Assembly: GCF_020181035.1 (NCBI RefSeq)
Contig: NZ_JAIQYY010000010.1
Coordinates: 55,709 to 119,708, forward strand
DNA length: 64,000 bases
Direction of reading: 5' to 3'
From: Streptomyces sp. CoH27
Lineage (GTDB): Bacteria; Actinomycetota; Actinomycetes; Streptomycetales; Streptomycetaceae
Part shown: in pieces, positions 46,111-55,525 of the stretch
Numbering within the stretch: position 1 is the stretch's first letter
Layout of the letters: each line of letters opens with the position of its first letter
Made by a program: the position numbers and the translations under genes
Notes under the pieces: generated by a model
What the model was told of the DNA's origin: nothing
Databases searched by the model: none
The model's input: only the letters and a program-made list of their open reading frames with translations

Positions 46111-48087
46111 CTACTTCGGGCATGGGTTCGTTGACGAGGAGCGCATAGGTACCGGACTCAGGGGGGTGCAGACCGGGATGGCGACGCCGATAAGTTCCAC
46201 GAGGCCTACGCCGCCTGTGGGTGGAGCTATTTTCGCCCAGTTGTTGGCCACCCAGGCGTTGCCCGAGGAGTCGACCTGCACCGCTGTGAGGTGCTGCATC
46301 GCTTTGTTCTGGAAGCCCTGGGCAGGGGACAGGACAGTGCCGGCGGAAGCGCCGGGCGGGCAGGCCGCGCTGTTCACCCCGCACAGGAGCGACACGGAGG
46401 AGTCACCGAAACCGGCGGCCCAAACACGGTCCTGACCGTCGATGGCGATCGACCACGGGAAAACCTTCTTGGGCAGCTGATGCACGCCTGTCACCGTTCC
46501 GTTCGGTCCGATCTCGGTGACCGCGCTGCTGGCGAAGTCGGCGACCCAGGCGTTTCCCTTGGAATCCAGGGCGAGCCCCACCGGGACTTGGATCGAACTG
46601 TCGGTGATCGACTTGATGGTCTTGAAGTCGGGGCCGATGATCGTGACGCTCCCGTCGGCACGGCTCGGTCGTCCCGCTTGCCTGAACTCTTGCAGGGCGA
46701 AATGGCTGTTGGTCACCCAGGCTCGACCCTGGCCGTCGATCTGGACGGCGAACGGGTGATTGAAGTTCTTGTCGTGGATGACGACGGCCTTGCTCGGGTC
46801 ACCGTGGGGATAGACGACGACGCTGCCCACGCCGGGTTTTCCCTTGACACCGTAGGAGTTGGCTATCCACAGGTTGCCGTGTTGGTCGACGGCGACACCC
46901 TGCGGCTTGTTCAGTCCGCCGTTCGTCCAGCCGTTGGAGGGAGACAGCGGTCTGCCGGAGGCGGAGTACTTCGACATCGCGTTGCCGGCGTAGCTGGGTA
47001 CCCACACGGATCCGTCGTGATCGACGGCGATTCCCCACGCTCCGGCCTTCATGCCGCCGCCACTGATGGGACTGCCCAGGGTCGGCCGGCCGGTGGGATC
47101 CTGCACCGTGACATAAGGGCTGGAATCCCGTGTGCCCGGCTTCCAGTTGTTGGCCGCCCATACGTTGCCCTTCGCGTCGAACGCGATGCGGCCCGGCGCG
47201 TAGACCTGCGGAGCGCTGTAGCGCAGGGCAAGGATCCAGTCCGCGGGCGCTGAGGTGAGCGCCGGGCTGAAGACGTTCGCGTTGCGCGCCATGGCTTCCA
47301 GGCCGCTCGCGGACAGCGTCGGATCGTGTACGAGGTTGAGGACCGCCTGCACGGTGTCGGCGGGTTTGGTTCCGCCTCGCGGGGTCGCCAGTTGGAGCAC
47401 CTTGTCGCAGCGCGTGTTGTCCGTCACGCAGAGGGAGACGAGGTTGGCCAGCGTGTTCTGCGTCGCGAGAGTGTCACTGTTGGCGCTGTCGCCGGTCATG
47501 GGACCGCCGGCCTTACCTGTCGCCGGATCCGCCAGGTTGAACGAGGTCGCGGCGGCGTTCTGCAGCCCCGGACTGGGGCCGGTGATGCCGCGTTGGCCGC
47601 TGAACTGGGCGAGGGCGTACGTGGCAGCGACGGTGGTCAGCTCGTTGACCGTCACCTTGCTCACGACCTGTTCGGGCACGCCACCACCCGCGCCGAACCC
47701 TACGACCGAGCGCAGCCGCAGCTTGTGCGCCTGCGCGGGCGTGGCCTCGATGTACAGCACTCCGTCAGCAGGCTTGGTGTACGTCATCCGGAAGGAACCG
47801 CGTGAGTCGGTCGTTGTCTGGCCCAGCTTCGAGACTCCAGAACGTGAACCGGCCATGAGTGTGACCTGAACGCCCCCGAGCGGTTTCCCTGCCCCTGTGA
47901 CGGTCCCCTGCACCGCGACTGACGCAGCATCGAGCGCCGGTGCCGCGCTGCCGACCACCGGCAGGGCGAGGGCCGCACAGGCTGCTGCGGCAGTGGTTGA
48001 TGTCAACCGCAGAGCCCTCGACCGCCTTCTTGCTCCGCGCCCTTCATGGGAGGCCAGCCTGCGAGCCCGTATGCCCGGAGTGCTCAT
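46111..48087 (-). CDS. Secreted NHL/Vgb-type beta-propeller protein
   Basis: A 658-residue exported protein. An N-terminal basic region with ARRRSRALRLTS and a hydrophobic stretch (AAAACAALALPVVGSAAP) forms the signal peptide, possibly Tat-like. A carboxypeptidase-regulatory-like beta domain follows (VQGTVTGAGKPLGGVQVTL, SRGSFRMTY), then a helical spacer. Then come at least six propeller blades with GNVWAANN/GNLWIANS/GRAWVTNS/GNAWVADF motifs. It is probably a carbohydrate- or surface-binding protein; catalytic residues are not evident. ATG 48087 was chosen over 48186 because the signal peptide begins there. Confidence 0.78.
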   Translation of the reverse strand: MSTPGIRARRLASHEGRGARRRSRALRLTSTTAAAACAALALPVVGSAAPALDAASVAVQGTVTGAGKPLGGVQVTLMAGSRSGVSKLGQTTTDSRGSFRMTYTKPADGVLYIEATPAQAHKLRLRSVVGFGAGGGVPEQVVSKVTVNELTTVAATYALAQFSGQRGITGPSPGLQNAAATSFNLADPATGKAGGPMTGDSANSDTLATQNTLANLVSLCVTDNTRCDKVLQLATPRGGTKPADTVQAVLNLVHDPTLSASGLEAMARNANVFSPALTSAPADWILALRYSAPQVYAPGRIAFDAKGNVWAANNWKPGTRDSSPYVTVQDPTGRPTLGSPISGGGMKAGAWGIAVDHDGSVWVPSYAGNAMSKYSASGRPLSPSNGWTNGGLNKPQGVAVDQHGNLWIANSYGVKGKPGVGSVVVYPHGDPSKAVVIHDKNFNHPFAVQIDGQGRAWVTNSHFALQEFRQAGRPSRADGSVTIIGPDFKTIKSITDSSIQVPVGLALDSKGNAWVADFASSAVTEIGPNGTVTGVHQLPKKVFPWSIAIDGQDRVWAAGFGDSSVSLLCGVNSAACPPGASAGTVLSPAQGFQNKAMQHLTAVQVDSSGNAWVANNWAKIAPPTGGVGLVELIGVAIPVCTPLSPVPMRSSSTNPCPK

Positions 48088-48218
48088 GGTTCTCGAACCC
48101 TTCGCTTTGCATGCCTGAACTGGGCAGAGGATCGATGCAGCGCTCCAATCGTCCGAAAGGTGCTCCGCATCGGCACCTGCGTGCACCTGACAGGAGCGCT
48201 GTCAGCCGGTCGGCCGAA

Positions 48219-48695
48219 TCATGCGGTTTCGGATTCCTTCACCTCGGTCGCTTCGGCGACTTCGGGCACCTTGAGTGAGAACCAGGCAACCCTGGTCCCC
48301 AGCAGCCAGACCACGCCCAAATACAGCCCAGGACTCACTTCGCGCATCTCATCGCGAACCCATCGGCCAACCAGTGAGAGCTTGGAGTAGTCGATGACGA
48401 TGCAGTCCTGCTCGTCCACCAGGCTCGGCCCGCGATAGACCTGGGCCAGGACGGCGAGTACGTCGAACGCGGATATCCGATTGACCAGGTAGCCGTCGGG
48501 GACGAACAGCTTTCCCCGCCACAGGACCAAGGGCACCAGCCGGGCGAACGACCGGGCCAGCGAGTTATCCCCCCACCGGAGGAAGCCTGCCCCAGCCAGC
48601 GGACCCGTCGGGATGTCACCCGGCGGGCTAGAGCGAAATAGCTCCACCAAGTCAGCATCACCGATCTTGAACAGGTCCGATTGGGTGAGTGCCAT
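48219..48695 (-). CDS. Hypothetical protein, 158 residues
   Basis: It begins MALTQSDLFKIGDADLVELF behind GGGAGGACGATT, a good ribosome site. The middle and end are rich in beta-type segments (SFARLVPLVLWRGKLFVPDG, DEQDCIVIDYSKLSLVGRWV, EMREVSPGLYLGVVWLLGTRVAWFSLK), suggesting a lipocalin-like or barrel fold, but I do not recognise the family. No signal peptide. GC content is lower than that of the neighbours. Confidence 0.6.
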   Translation of the reverse strand: MALTQSDLFKIGDADLVELFRSSPPGDIPTGPLAGAGFLRWGDNSLARSFARLVPLVLWRGKLFVPDGYLVNRISAFDVLAVLAQVYRGPSLVDEQDCIVIDYSKLSLVGRWVRDEMREVSPGLYLGVVWLLGTRVAWFSLKVPEVAEATEVKESETA

Positions 48696-49528
48696 AATCG
48701 TCCTCCCGGCCGTCATCAAGACGCATCACTCGCGCCTGAACACGGATCCGAATCCGGCGGTGACGGGCCGCCCATGGCAACGCTCCACTCACACCGGTCC
48801 AGGGAACAGATGTGCCGGAGACGTAAAGGATCTAAGAATGGCGGCGGGCGCTACCCGCAGCCCCGACCCACCGCCGATCTCCCGTCGCGCAAGGCATCGA
48901 TCAGCACGACATCCGGCCATCAACTCCTATTGTTGATGCTCCTGGACGAAATCGCCAACGCTACGGCCACGAACGGCCGTGCCGTACGCCAGATGCCTGG
49001 AGCGGCACCGGACAGACAAGGCGTACCCCTCGCGTGCAATCCGCGACGGCCGAGAGCCCCCTGCGTAAGAGCGGCAGCGATGAGGGAGGAAGACGGCAAC
49101 TCGGCTCACCGACCGTTGATCACGACGCTCGACGATCAGAACCACAGCAAAACGAGCTGCCCCTACGGACCGTACTGGCAGCCACTGACGGCGCCCGTGC
49201 ACCACAGGCGCACCAGATACGGCGGGGAACAGTGGGGAATCACAGTGAAGGCAGCCAGCTCGACGACTCCTCGGACCGACCGTTCGCCCAGTTCAGCGCC
49301 ACAGCTATCCCCGAGGTGCCTCAGCTTCCCAAGGTGAGGGCTTCGGGGGATGGTTCAACTCCGACTCATCTCCACGTCCCCGCCGGCGCGGTTCACTCCG
49401 GTCGACGGCACCGCACGGCGGCCGAGGCTGGACCCGGATGACCAGGGCCGACCCCACTTGAGGTGCGCGCAGCCTCTTGCCTGCGGTCACCTGCCGGAGG
49501 AAGATCCGTCCGAATCGAGGGAGATGTG
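48696..49528. other. Long intergenic stretch without a convincing gene
   Basis: About 830 bases of lower GC content than the flanks. Open frames on both strands lack ribosome sites, codon bias and recognisable motifs. It may contain decayed coding sequence or foreign DNA. No tRNA or clear terminator was seen. Confidence 0.45.
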
Positions 49529-49843
49529 ATGCTGCGGTTCATGGACTGGTCCGTAGTCGCGATGGGGTGTGTGCTGGTTCTCGGCAGCCTCGGCAGCCGA
49601 CGGTGGGAGCGGACCCAGGTTCGGCAGAACGAGCGCTCCGATCAGGACAAGCGTTTCCTCTGGGCATGGCTCCCCCTCCTCATGGGCCTGGGGATGATCT
49701 GCGCCAGGACGCCCGGTCTGTTGCGCGCGCCCCACCTCGTCATCGAGCTCTTTGACGCGCTCGACTTCGGACTGGCAGTCACAGTTCTGGGCTTCGTCCT
49801 CAGGTTGGGGCATCGCTTCCTTCGGGCGCGCGGCACCACGTGA
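49529..49843 (+). CDS. Small membrane protein, 104 residues
   Basis: It begins MLRFMDWSVVAMGCVLVLGS behind GAGGGAGATGTG. Three hydrophobic segments (WSVVAMGCVLVLGSLG, FLWAWLPLLMGLGMICA, LDFGLAVTVLGFVLRLG) are joined by short charged loops. No family was recognised; it stands alone. Confidence 0.5.
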   Translation: MLRFMDWSVVAMGCVLVLGSLGSRRWERTQVRQNERSDQDKRFLWAWLPLLMGLGMICARTPGLLRAPHLVIELFDALDFGLAVTVLGFVLRLGHRFLRARGTT

Positions 49844-50045
49844 CGGCCGCGGCTTCGCTTGAAGCGGCGAGGACTGGAAACGGAGCCGTAGCCACCGCGC
49901 CAGTCCCGACCCTGCTCAGGCCCGACACCAACGTCGCCGAAGGCGGGTTCGCCTGGGGCGGCCAGATTTCTGCTTCTCCGGGTGGGACGTAACCCTGCGG
50001 CCACAGCGTCTTCAGAGTGTGGACGACGAACAGGATCTCGGATGA

Positions 50046-50491
50046 AGCGCCGGTACGAAGAGGAATTCATGGCGTTCGCCGCTGCGCGATCCGAACCGCG
50101 CCCTTGCCACCCTGACCGCGCTGCTGCCGACGGGCCTGACCCATTCGAGCCCGCCCGGCGGCCGGCAGTCCGGGCAGCTGTGGGTGGACGACGGCCACGG
50201 CAAGTCGCTGCTCGAAGTACACGTCTCCCGGCAGACCTCCACCACCGCGCTCCGCAGCCACGTCTTCGCCGGCACGACACCCCTGGCCGACGGCACCCTG
50301 ATCACGTCCCGGCAGGCACTGCCCGGAACGGGCCCCGGGCACGCGGCGGTGAACGTCCTGCATCCTGACGGGCTCTACGTCACCCTCATGGAGTGGCAGG
50401 CACCGAGCCAGAACGCCCCTCGACCCGTACCACGCCGATCCTGACCCTGGCCCAACTGCGGTCCATCGCAACCAGCCCGCAGTGGCAGTAA
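50046..50491 (+). pseudogene. Decayed remnant of a Streptomyces hypothetical protein
   Basis: The frame from 50046 reads LRDPNRALATLTALLPTGLT, GQLWVDDGHGKSLLEVHVSR, VNVLHPDGLYVTLMEWQAPS, but has no start codon at its beginning. It shifts near 50420 into another frame that ends LTLAQLRSIATSPQWQ at a TAA (50489-50491). The pieces resemble the C-terminal part of a longer Streptomyces membrane-anchored protein as I recall. An N-terminal deletion plus a frameshift makes this a pseudogene. Confidence 0.55.
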
Positions 50492-50661
50492 CGCCCGCGG
50501 CGGCCCTGCGGCGGGCCGACACGATCACGGCGGGCCGATCGGCAAAGCCCTGAATTGAGATCTCCGTGTTGAGGTGGTTGGCGATGTGGCGATACTTCGC
50601 TCGGTGTTTGTAGAGTGCGGTTCCGTTCAGTTGGCAAAGTCACAACAGATGGGGATTCCAG

Positions 50662-51321
50662 GTGAGTGCCGACGACGACCCGCAGAGCAGCGCTACTCCG
50701 CCGGACTCCGACGAGTCGTCATCGGAGCATCGGCAGCCGAAGTGGGCATGGTGGGTGGTGGGCATCCTGATACCTGTGTTAGCCATCGTGGTGCCCGTGC
50801 TCATCGCTTTGCGGCCGTCGTCATCGGACACCAACGCTCATGCCACTGCTTCCCCATCGACATCCGAGTCAGCGAGCGAGACGGAACGGAACAGCACCCC
50901 GCCCTCGACACAAGCCCCGGCACCATCGGTATCGCTGTCCGATGCCTCGAACAGCATCCAGTACAACGGGCCCGTGCGCATCGCCGAGTCCGGTCCGCAG
51001 CTGGACTACAACCCACCGAAGAGGGACAACCTTTCGGCGGATGTCGTACTTGGTCTCATTGATCCGCCCAGGATCTCCACGAAAGACAGCTCAGCAGTCA
51101 ACCTCGCGGTGTGGCCCGGGCAGAAAATGCCGACTCGGCAGGCATGTTCTGACCTGATCTCGACTCAGGGCGTCTGGATGGTCGAAGTTCAGAAGGGCAC
51201 AGTGATCTGCCTCAAGACGCAGGCCGGGCGCATCGCTGTCCTGACCATCACATCGACGAGCGACAGCTTCAGCACGGGTGTAATGGCTCAGGCGACCGTA
51301 TGGTCAGAGATCTCCGACTGA
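50662..51321 (+). CDS. Membrane-anchored hypothetical protein
   Basis: A 219-residue protein with a cytoplasmic N-terminus (40 acidic residues), one membrane helix (WAWWVVGILIPVLAIVVPVLIAL), a Ser/Thr/Pro-rich stalk, and an extracellular domain (IQYNGPVRIAESGPQLDYNPP to GRIAVLTITS) with two cysteines (RQACSDLI, VICLKTQ). The ending FSTGVMAQATVW is typical of small Streptomyces surface proteins. Ligand unknown. Confidence 0.65.
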   Translation: MSADDDPQSSATPPDSDESSSEHRQPKWAWWVVGILIPVLAIVVPVLIALRPSSSDTNAHATASPSTSESASETERNSTPPSTQAPAPSVSLSDASNSIQYNGPVRIAESGPQLDYNPPKRDNLSADVVLGLIDPPRISTKDSSAVNLAVWPGQKMPTRQACSDLISTQGVWMVEVQKGTVICLKTQAGRIAVLTITSTSDSFSTGVMAQATVWSEISD

Positions 51322-51367
51322 CTATTACATTGCCATCCACTCGGTCGCTTCATCTGCTCGATCTTTC

Positions 51368-52048
51368 TCAGCCGGAGGTGAGGATGGAGATGCCGTCTCC
51401 GAGCAGTTTCACCCCGAGCACGAAGAACAGGACGGCCATCACAGCGACGTTGTGCTGAGCTGCCCACTCTTTCCAGTTGGCGAGCGTGGTCTTGGCGTGC
51501 TCTCCCCCGAGGAGGAAGACTCCCAGCGGGGCCAGCAGACCAAGGGTGGCGATCAGGACGAAGATCGCCAGCGATGCGATCTGCTGCCCGACCGGCAGTC
51601 CTGCTGAGCCGATCGCGGCGCCCGCGGCGATCGTCAGCGGTGCGTTCTTGGCGTTGAGCGCGGCCAAGGCCAGCCCGAGTGCGAACACCTTGACCGGCGT
51701 GAGGCGGTCGATCGCGCCCATCCACTTCGGCAGCTGGGCCTGCGAGGAATCCCTGGGGCGTCGGCGCCACTGCCGGGCGCCGAAGAAGACGAGGATCACG
51801 CCCAGAGCGAGCTTGAGCGCTCCCACCCAGGCGGCCGGATGCTTGTGGGCGGAGGCGCCGGCCGGGGAGGCGATCGCCAGCATCACCGCGCCCAGTGCCG
51901 CGAGTCCCAGGATCCAGCCGACGGTGAAGAGGACGCCGTTGAGACGCCCTCGGGGCGTGGCGAGTACGAGGATGACGGCGATGATCGGCAGCGGACTGAC
52001 CGCGACGGCCGCCGCAAAACCCAGCACGTCACCGAGAACTGCGCCCAT
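51368..52048 (-). CDS. GAP-family membrane protein (LysE-like transporter fold)
   Basis: A 226-residue protein with six membrane segments: GDVLGFAAAVAVSPLPIIAVILVLATPRGRLNG, FTVGWILGLAALGAVML and further helices. These are the features of the GAP/Sap family related to mycobacterial peptidoglycolipid-addressing proteins. The ATG at 52048 follows GGAGG by 5 bases. The substrate is unknown. Confidence 0.8.
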   Translation of the reverse strand: MGAVLGDVLGFAAAVAVSPLPIIAVILVLATPRGRLNGVLFTVGWILGLAALGAVMLAIASPAGASAHKHPAAWVGALKLALGVILVFFGARQWRRRPRDSSQAQLPKWMGAIDRLTPVKVFALGLALAALNAKNAPLTIAAGAAIGSAGLPVGQQIASLAIFVLIATLGLLAPLGVFLLGGEHAKTTLANWKEWAAQHNVAVMAVLFFVLGVKLLGDGISILTSG

Positions 52049-52177
52049 GGTTGCCTCCGGGTGGCGATCCAGTGGAGTGGGCGTGGCGACGGCGGCGTAC
52101 TTGGCGCGTCCCACCGCTTCCATCTTCCTGCGCCTGGCCGGATCTGTCCTACTCGGCCCGTCCCGATGAGGCTGTGT

Positions 52178-52438
52178 TCAGGAGGCCGACGTTTCTCCGG
52201 CTGTGGGTGGCAGAGGGTCGGCGACGAAAGTCCCCAGGCCGACCTCGCCACGAGTCCAGCCCTGCTCTCGCACATGCCTCATGGCCTTCGCCGCGGTCGC
52301 GTTCACCACGCCGAACTCCTGGGCGATCTCCAGAGTCGACGGCACGCGGCTGCCCGGAGGATACGTGCCGTCCTTGATGCGCCGGATGATCTCCCCTGCG
52401 ATCTGCCGCCAGAGCGGGCGCGTGCGATCAAGGTCCAT
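52178..52438 (-). CDS. Short GntR-type winged-helix regulator
   Basis: An 86-residue protein consisting only of a GntR DNA-binding domain: LWRQIAGEIIRRIKDGTYPPGSRVPSTLEIAQEFGVVNATAAKAMRHVREQGW, ending GLGTFVADP. No effector domain follows. Such mini-GntR proteins are common in Streptomyces mobile regions. ATG 52438 is likely; an in-frame ATG lies at 52474. Confidence 0.8.
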   Translation of the reverse strand: MDLDRTRPLWRQIAGEIIRRIKDGTYPPGSRVPSTLEIAQEFGVVNATAAKAMRHVREQGWTRGEVGLGTFVADPLPPTAGETSAS

Positions 52439-52587
52439 GACCTTCAGCCTGGGTGACCATGGCTTTCCGCGCATCCGTAGTTATCCACGGTTATCTACGC
52501 TAGCCTGCTCCCACGAAAGAGATCGGCCCTGGCGGGAAGCGGCTACTTCCTCGCCAGGACCTGAGCCGACTGAACTGGAGTCGACCT

Positions 52588-52878
52588 GTGCGCAGCCTAC
52601 TGACCGCGATCCTCCATCTCTTCCTGCCTCCCAGCGGCGTCCACCGCGCCTCCCCGACACTGACTCCGACCAGCCCGCCCCTGCCGCCCAGGCCCGTCAA
52701 GCCGCCCCTGCCCGTCGTCCTCGCGGACAATCAGCCCCTCGTCCGGCCGTACGTCACCCTGTGGGAACGCGAACGCGATGAACTCGACCGGCGTCGCCTG
52801 CAACGCGAACGGCGCCGGGCAGCCGTACTGGCGACCATGGGCCAGGACTACGCCGTCCCGCTGGAGGTCGCCGTATGA
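52588..52878 (+). CDS. Small hypothetical protein with Pro-rich N-terminus
   Basis: A 96-residue protein from GTG: hydrophobic start MRSLLTAILHLFLPPSGVHR, a Pro-rich middle and a charged helix (LWERERDELDRRRLQRERRR). Its stop overlaps the next small gene (ATGA). It resembles small proteins found next to mini-GntR regulators in Streptomyces; function unknown. Confidence 0.6.
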   Translation: MRSLLTAILHLFLPPSGVHRASPTLTPTSPPLPPRPVKPPLPVVLADNQPLVRPYVTLWERERDELDRRRLQRERRRAAVLATMGQDYAVPLEVAV

Positions 52879-53171
52879 GCGCGTCGCGCCTGCGCAGCCT
52901 CGGCATCGACCCGGCCACCGGCAAGGAGACCTACGCGGTCACGCGGCCCGGTGGCTACCTCGACGCACTCGCCGACGCTCACGCACTCACGTCCGCTGCC
53001 GCCCTGCTCGCCGTCGTAGGCGCCGTACTGGACGCGGACAACGCCTCCGACGCCGAACTCGCCGCGTTCGTACCGTCCTTGCACATGGCACTCGGTGAGT
53101 GCGTCGGCGTGATCGCCGAGGGCACGGTCACATCCGGCTCAACCCCGCCGTCGCGAACAGCACGTCCCTGA
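52875..53171 (+). CDS. Small hypothetical protein, possibly cut at the 3' end
   Basis: It begins MSASRLRSLGIDPATGKETY and has helical Ala-rich segments (DALADAHALTSAAALLAVVG, DAELAAFVPSLHMALGECVG). It is coupled to the preceding gene. Its last 15 codons lie over the 3' end of the convergent anti-sigma gene, so the original C-terminus may have been lost. The pair could be the remains of a small integrated element. Confidence 0.55.
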   Translation: MSASRLRSLGIDPATGKETYAVTRPGGYLDALADAHALTSAAALLAVVGAVLDADNASDAELAAFVPSLHMALGECVGVIAEGTVTSGSTPPSRTARP

Positions 53172-54582
53172 TCGCCTGCCGGTCGCCGACCTGGCCCGCC
53201 GCGGCCTCCTCCGGTGGGATGTGGCCGGCGGCCAGGCGGCAGAACTCCACGCCGTCCAGGGCGATATGGGCCACCTCGAACTCCGCTGAGCCCACCGCCG
53301 CCGGGGAGTCCAGCGGGATCAGCCACTCACCGCCCGCCGCGCCCTCGATCTCCAGGCGCAGGCTGCGGCCGGGCGCGCCCGCCGCGACCAGGTGCGGGGT
53401 CCCGCCCGGCGCGGAGCGGCCCGTGCGGCGGCGTTCGGCGAGTGCGGTCGGGAGCATGCGGGCCGCGAGGTCGATCATCTTGTTCAGGTGGCGCGGCGCG
53501 GGCGGCTCGTAGGGATAGTCGACCGCCTCCGCGATGTCCTCGGCATGCACCCAGCACTCGAAGGCCCGGTCCAGCATCGCGTCGTGCAGCGGAAGCGAGA
53601 AGTCGCCGTACGACACCGGGAGTCCGCCCGCGTGGCTGCCGGTGAAGGCCACCGTGCGCACCAGGCTGTGGCTCTGCTCCCGCCAGGGCCCACGCACCGA
53701 GCGGGTCGGCGGGAAGTGGGAGGTCCGCCAGAAGGCTTCCGTGCGTTCCGCCGGGCCCTCCGCATCGATGCCCTGCATTCCGGTGATCTCGGCCAGCGGG
53801 TCCTCCAGGCCGAGCGTGAGCGCGATCAGCCCGTCCACCGACAGCAGGTGGGCGATCACACCGGCCACGGTCGTACGACGGCTCGTCGGCTCGTCGCCCT
53901 CGAACCAGCGCAGCCGTACCGGCGCGTGCCACTCGGCGTCCCCGAAGTCCTGCAGCAGGGCGTCCAGCCGCGCGGCCTCGGCGTCGTACGGCGCCGCCCA
54001 GTCCGGCAGCGGGATGCGCGGCGGCCGGCGGTCCAGGCAGGCCTCCAGGACGCGGGTGCGCAGCCCCGGGTCCAGGTCGAGGCTCTCCGGCTGGTGCAGC
54101 AGACCGACGGCCTCGCGCAGCCGGCGGGCCTCGTCGGCGCAAGCCCCGCAGTAGCCCAGGTGGTCCTCGACGGCCGCGGTCTCCGCCGCCGAGCAGGCGG
54201 CCAGCGCCCAGGCCCCGAGCAGCGACTTCAGGACGTCGTGCGGCAGGTCGAGCGGCACGGGCACCGCCTCTCCCAGATCGGCGAGGCCGGGGAGCAGGCG
54301 ACCGCCGTCCTCCACGGAGGGACGGGGCGTCGGTATGCGCGGCCGGTCCGGCTCGGGCGTACCGGAACCGGACGGCACCTGCCCGGAGCCGCCGCCATCG
54401 CCCTCACCAGAGTGCCCGTTCCCGCCGGGATCGCCGGGACCGACGGGACCGCCCGGACCGCCGGGCACGCCCGGACTGTTCGGACCGCCGTCATCGCCGT
54501 ACCCCTCGTGTCCTCCGTACCCCTCTCCTCCCCCATCCCCCTCGTGCTCGTCGTGTGCCTCGAACCGGTCGGCCTCGCTCAC
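53128..54582 (-). CDS. Zinc anti-sigma factor fused to a maleylpyruvate isomerase-like domain
   Basis: A 484-residue protein. Residues 1-90 are Gly/Pro/Asp-rich. Residues about 110-150 are a zf-HC2/ZAS anti-sigma domain with His141, Cys145 and Cys148 (HLGYCGACAD). Residues about 200-470 form a mycothiol-dependent isomerase/DinB-like fold (LDALLQDFGDAEWHAPV, TVAGVIAHLLSVDGLIAL, FECWVHAEDIAEAV). The gene follows the sigma factor with a 4-base overlap, so it is the likely cognate anti-sigma. The DinB/MPI part may sense a thiol or metabolite. Confidence 0.85.
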   Translation of the reverse strand: MSEADRFEAHDEHEGDGGGEGYGGHEGYGDDGGPNSPGVPGGPGGPVGPGDPGGNGHSGEGDGGGSGQVPSGSGTPEPDRPRIPTPRPSVEDGGRLLPGLADLGEAVPVPLDLPHDVLKSLLGAWALAACSAAETAAVEDHLGYCGACADEARRLREAVGLLHQPESLDLDPGLRTRVLEACLDRRPPRIPLPDWAAPYDAEAARLDALLQDFGDAEWHAPVRLRWFEGDEPTSRRTTVAGVIAHLLSVDGLIALTLGLEDPLAEITGMQGIDAEGPAERTEAFWRTSHFPPTRSVRGPWREQSHSLVRTVAFTGSHAGGLPVSYGDFSLPLHDAMLDRAFECWVHAEDIAEAVDYPYEPPAPRHLNKMIDLAARMLPTALAERRRTGRSAPGGTPHLVAAGAPGRSLRLEIEGAAGGEWLIPLDSPAAVGSAEFEVAHIALDGVEFCRLAAGHIPPEEAAAGQVGDRQAIRDVLFATAGLSRM

Positions 54583-55160
54583 ACCGCACCCCCGTGTTCC
54601 GGAGGCGCTCCGGCGTCGTGGGCGGTGGAGAGCAGCTGCAGGCCGAGGCGGAGCCGACGGCGGGCCTCGTCCTCGGTGACGCCGAGGTCGGCGGCGGTCT
54701 GGCGGTAGTCGCGGCGCTGGAAGTAGGCCAGTTCGAGCGCGGCGCGCAGCGGGGCGGGCATGGAGTGGACGATGAAGTCCGCGCGGGCGGCGACCGAGGC
54801 GCGCCGCACCGTGCGCTCCAGCTCCGCCGTTTCCCCCGTGGCACCGCCGGCCCCGTGGGCCAGCGCGGCGGTCCCGCTGTCGCGCAGCCGCTGCACGGCG
54901 AGCCGGTGGGTCACGCCGGCCACCCAGGAACGCAGCGGGCCCTGCTTGGGGTCGTAGCCCTCGGGATGCTCCCAGACATGCGCGAAGACCTCGCGCGTGA
55001 GGGTGTCGGCGGCCTTCTCGTCGCCGAGGACGCGGTGGGCGAGGCTGTGCACGAGCGAGGCGAATCTGTCGTACAGCTCGCCCAGGGCGGCCGCCTCACC
55101 GCGGGCGAGCCGCTGCTGCATCTTGCGGTCCCAGCGGGGCGGTACGTCCTTCTTGGCCAT
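54579..55160 (-). CDS. ECF-type RNA polymerase sigma factor
   Basis: A 193-residue sigma-70-family protein: region 2 (GELYDRFASLVHSLAHRVLGDEKAADTLTREVFAHVWEHP) and region 4 (LELAYFQRRDYRQTAADLGVTEDEARRRLRLGLQLL) are clear. ATG 55160 follows GGGGAGGGG. It forms an operon with the zinc anti-sigma/MPI fusion. The trigger and regulon are unknown; a redox or thiol signal is suggested only by the partner. Confidence 0.87.
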   Translation of the reverse strand: MAKKDVPPRWDRKMQQRLARGEAAALGELYDRFASLVHSLAHRVLGDEKAADTLTREVFAHVWEHPEGYDPKQGPLRSWVAGVTHRLAVQRLRDSGTAALAHGAGGATGETAELERTVRRASVAARADFIVHSMPAPLRAALELAYFQRRDYRQTAADLGVTEDEARRRLRLGLQLLSTAHDAGAPPEHGGAV

Positions 55161-55525
55161 GCGGTCCCCTCCCCTCACCCGTGCTCCGGCCCGTCCAGCG
55201 TGTCTGCACCGTCCTCCCGAATGTAGTCGGCACCTCTGACAGCGCACGCCCCTTTGTGCCAATGCGCGCCCTCCGAGGCGTCGCAGGTGATAGTGCCCTC
55301 TTCACACAACCTTCACACGGAGCGCGGGCATCTCTGACACATCCTTGATCGAATGCGATCGATAGTGACCGAAACAAGCCCCTTGTCGATCACGTCCGGT
55401 TTGTTGCACGACGTTTCAGGGAACGGCCGCTGGGCAGCCGCGCGGAAGCAAGCGAAGGAATCGCTTCCGTTTCCAGGCGGTTCCCGCGATTCCGAGAGTT
55501 CGAGAGTTCCGGCGAGCGGAGGGGC
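55161..55525. other. Divergent promoter region of sigma factor and STAS genes
   Basis: About 365 bases without a gene. It holds ATGCGATCGATAG and CACACAACCTTCACACGG stretches that look promoter-like. The right part (TTCCAGGCGGTTCC, GAGAGTTCGAGAGTTCC) precedes the STAS gene. Nothing more can be supported. Confidence 0.45.

Noticed and set aside
48681..49337. A 218-residue plus-strand ORF in the 48.7-49.5 kb gap
   Set aside because: No ribosome site, no motifs and poor codon pattern; it may be an accident of lower-GC DNA.
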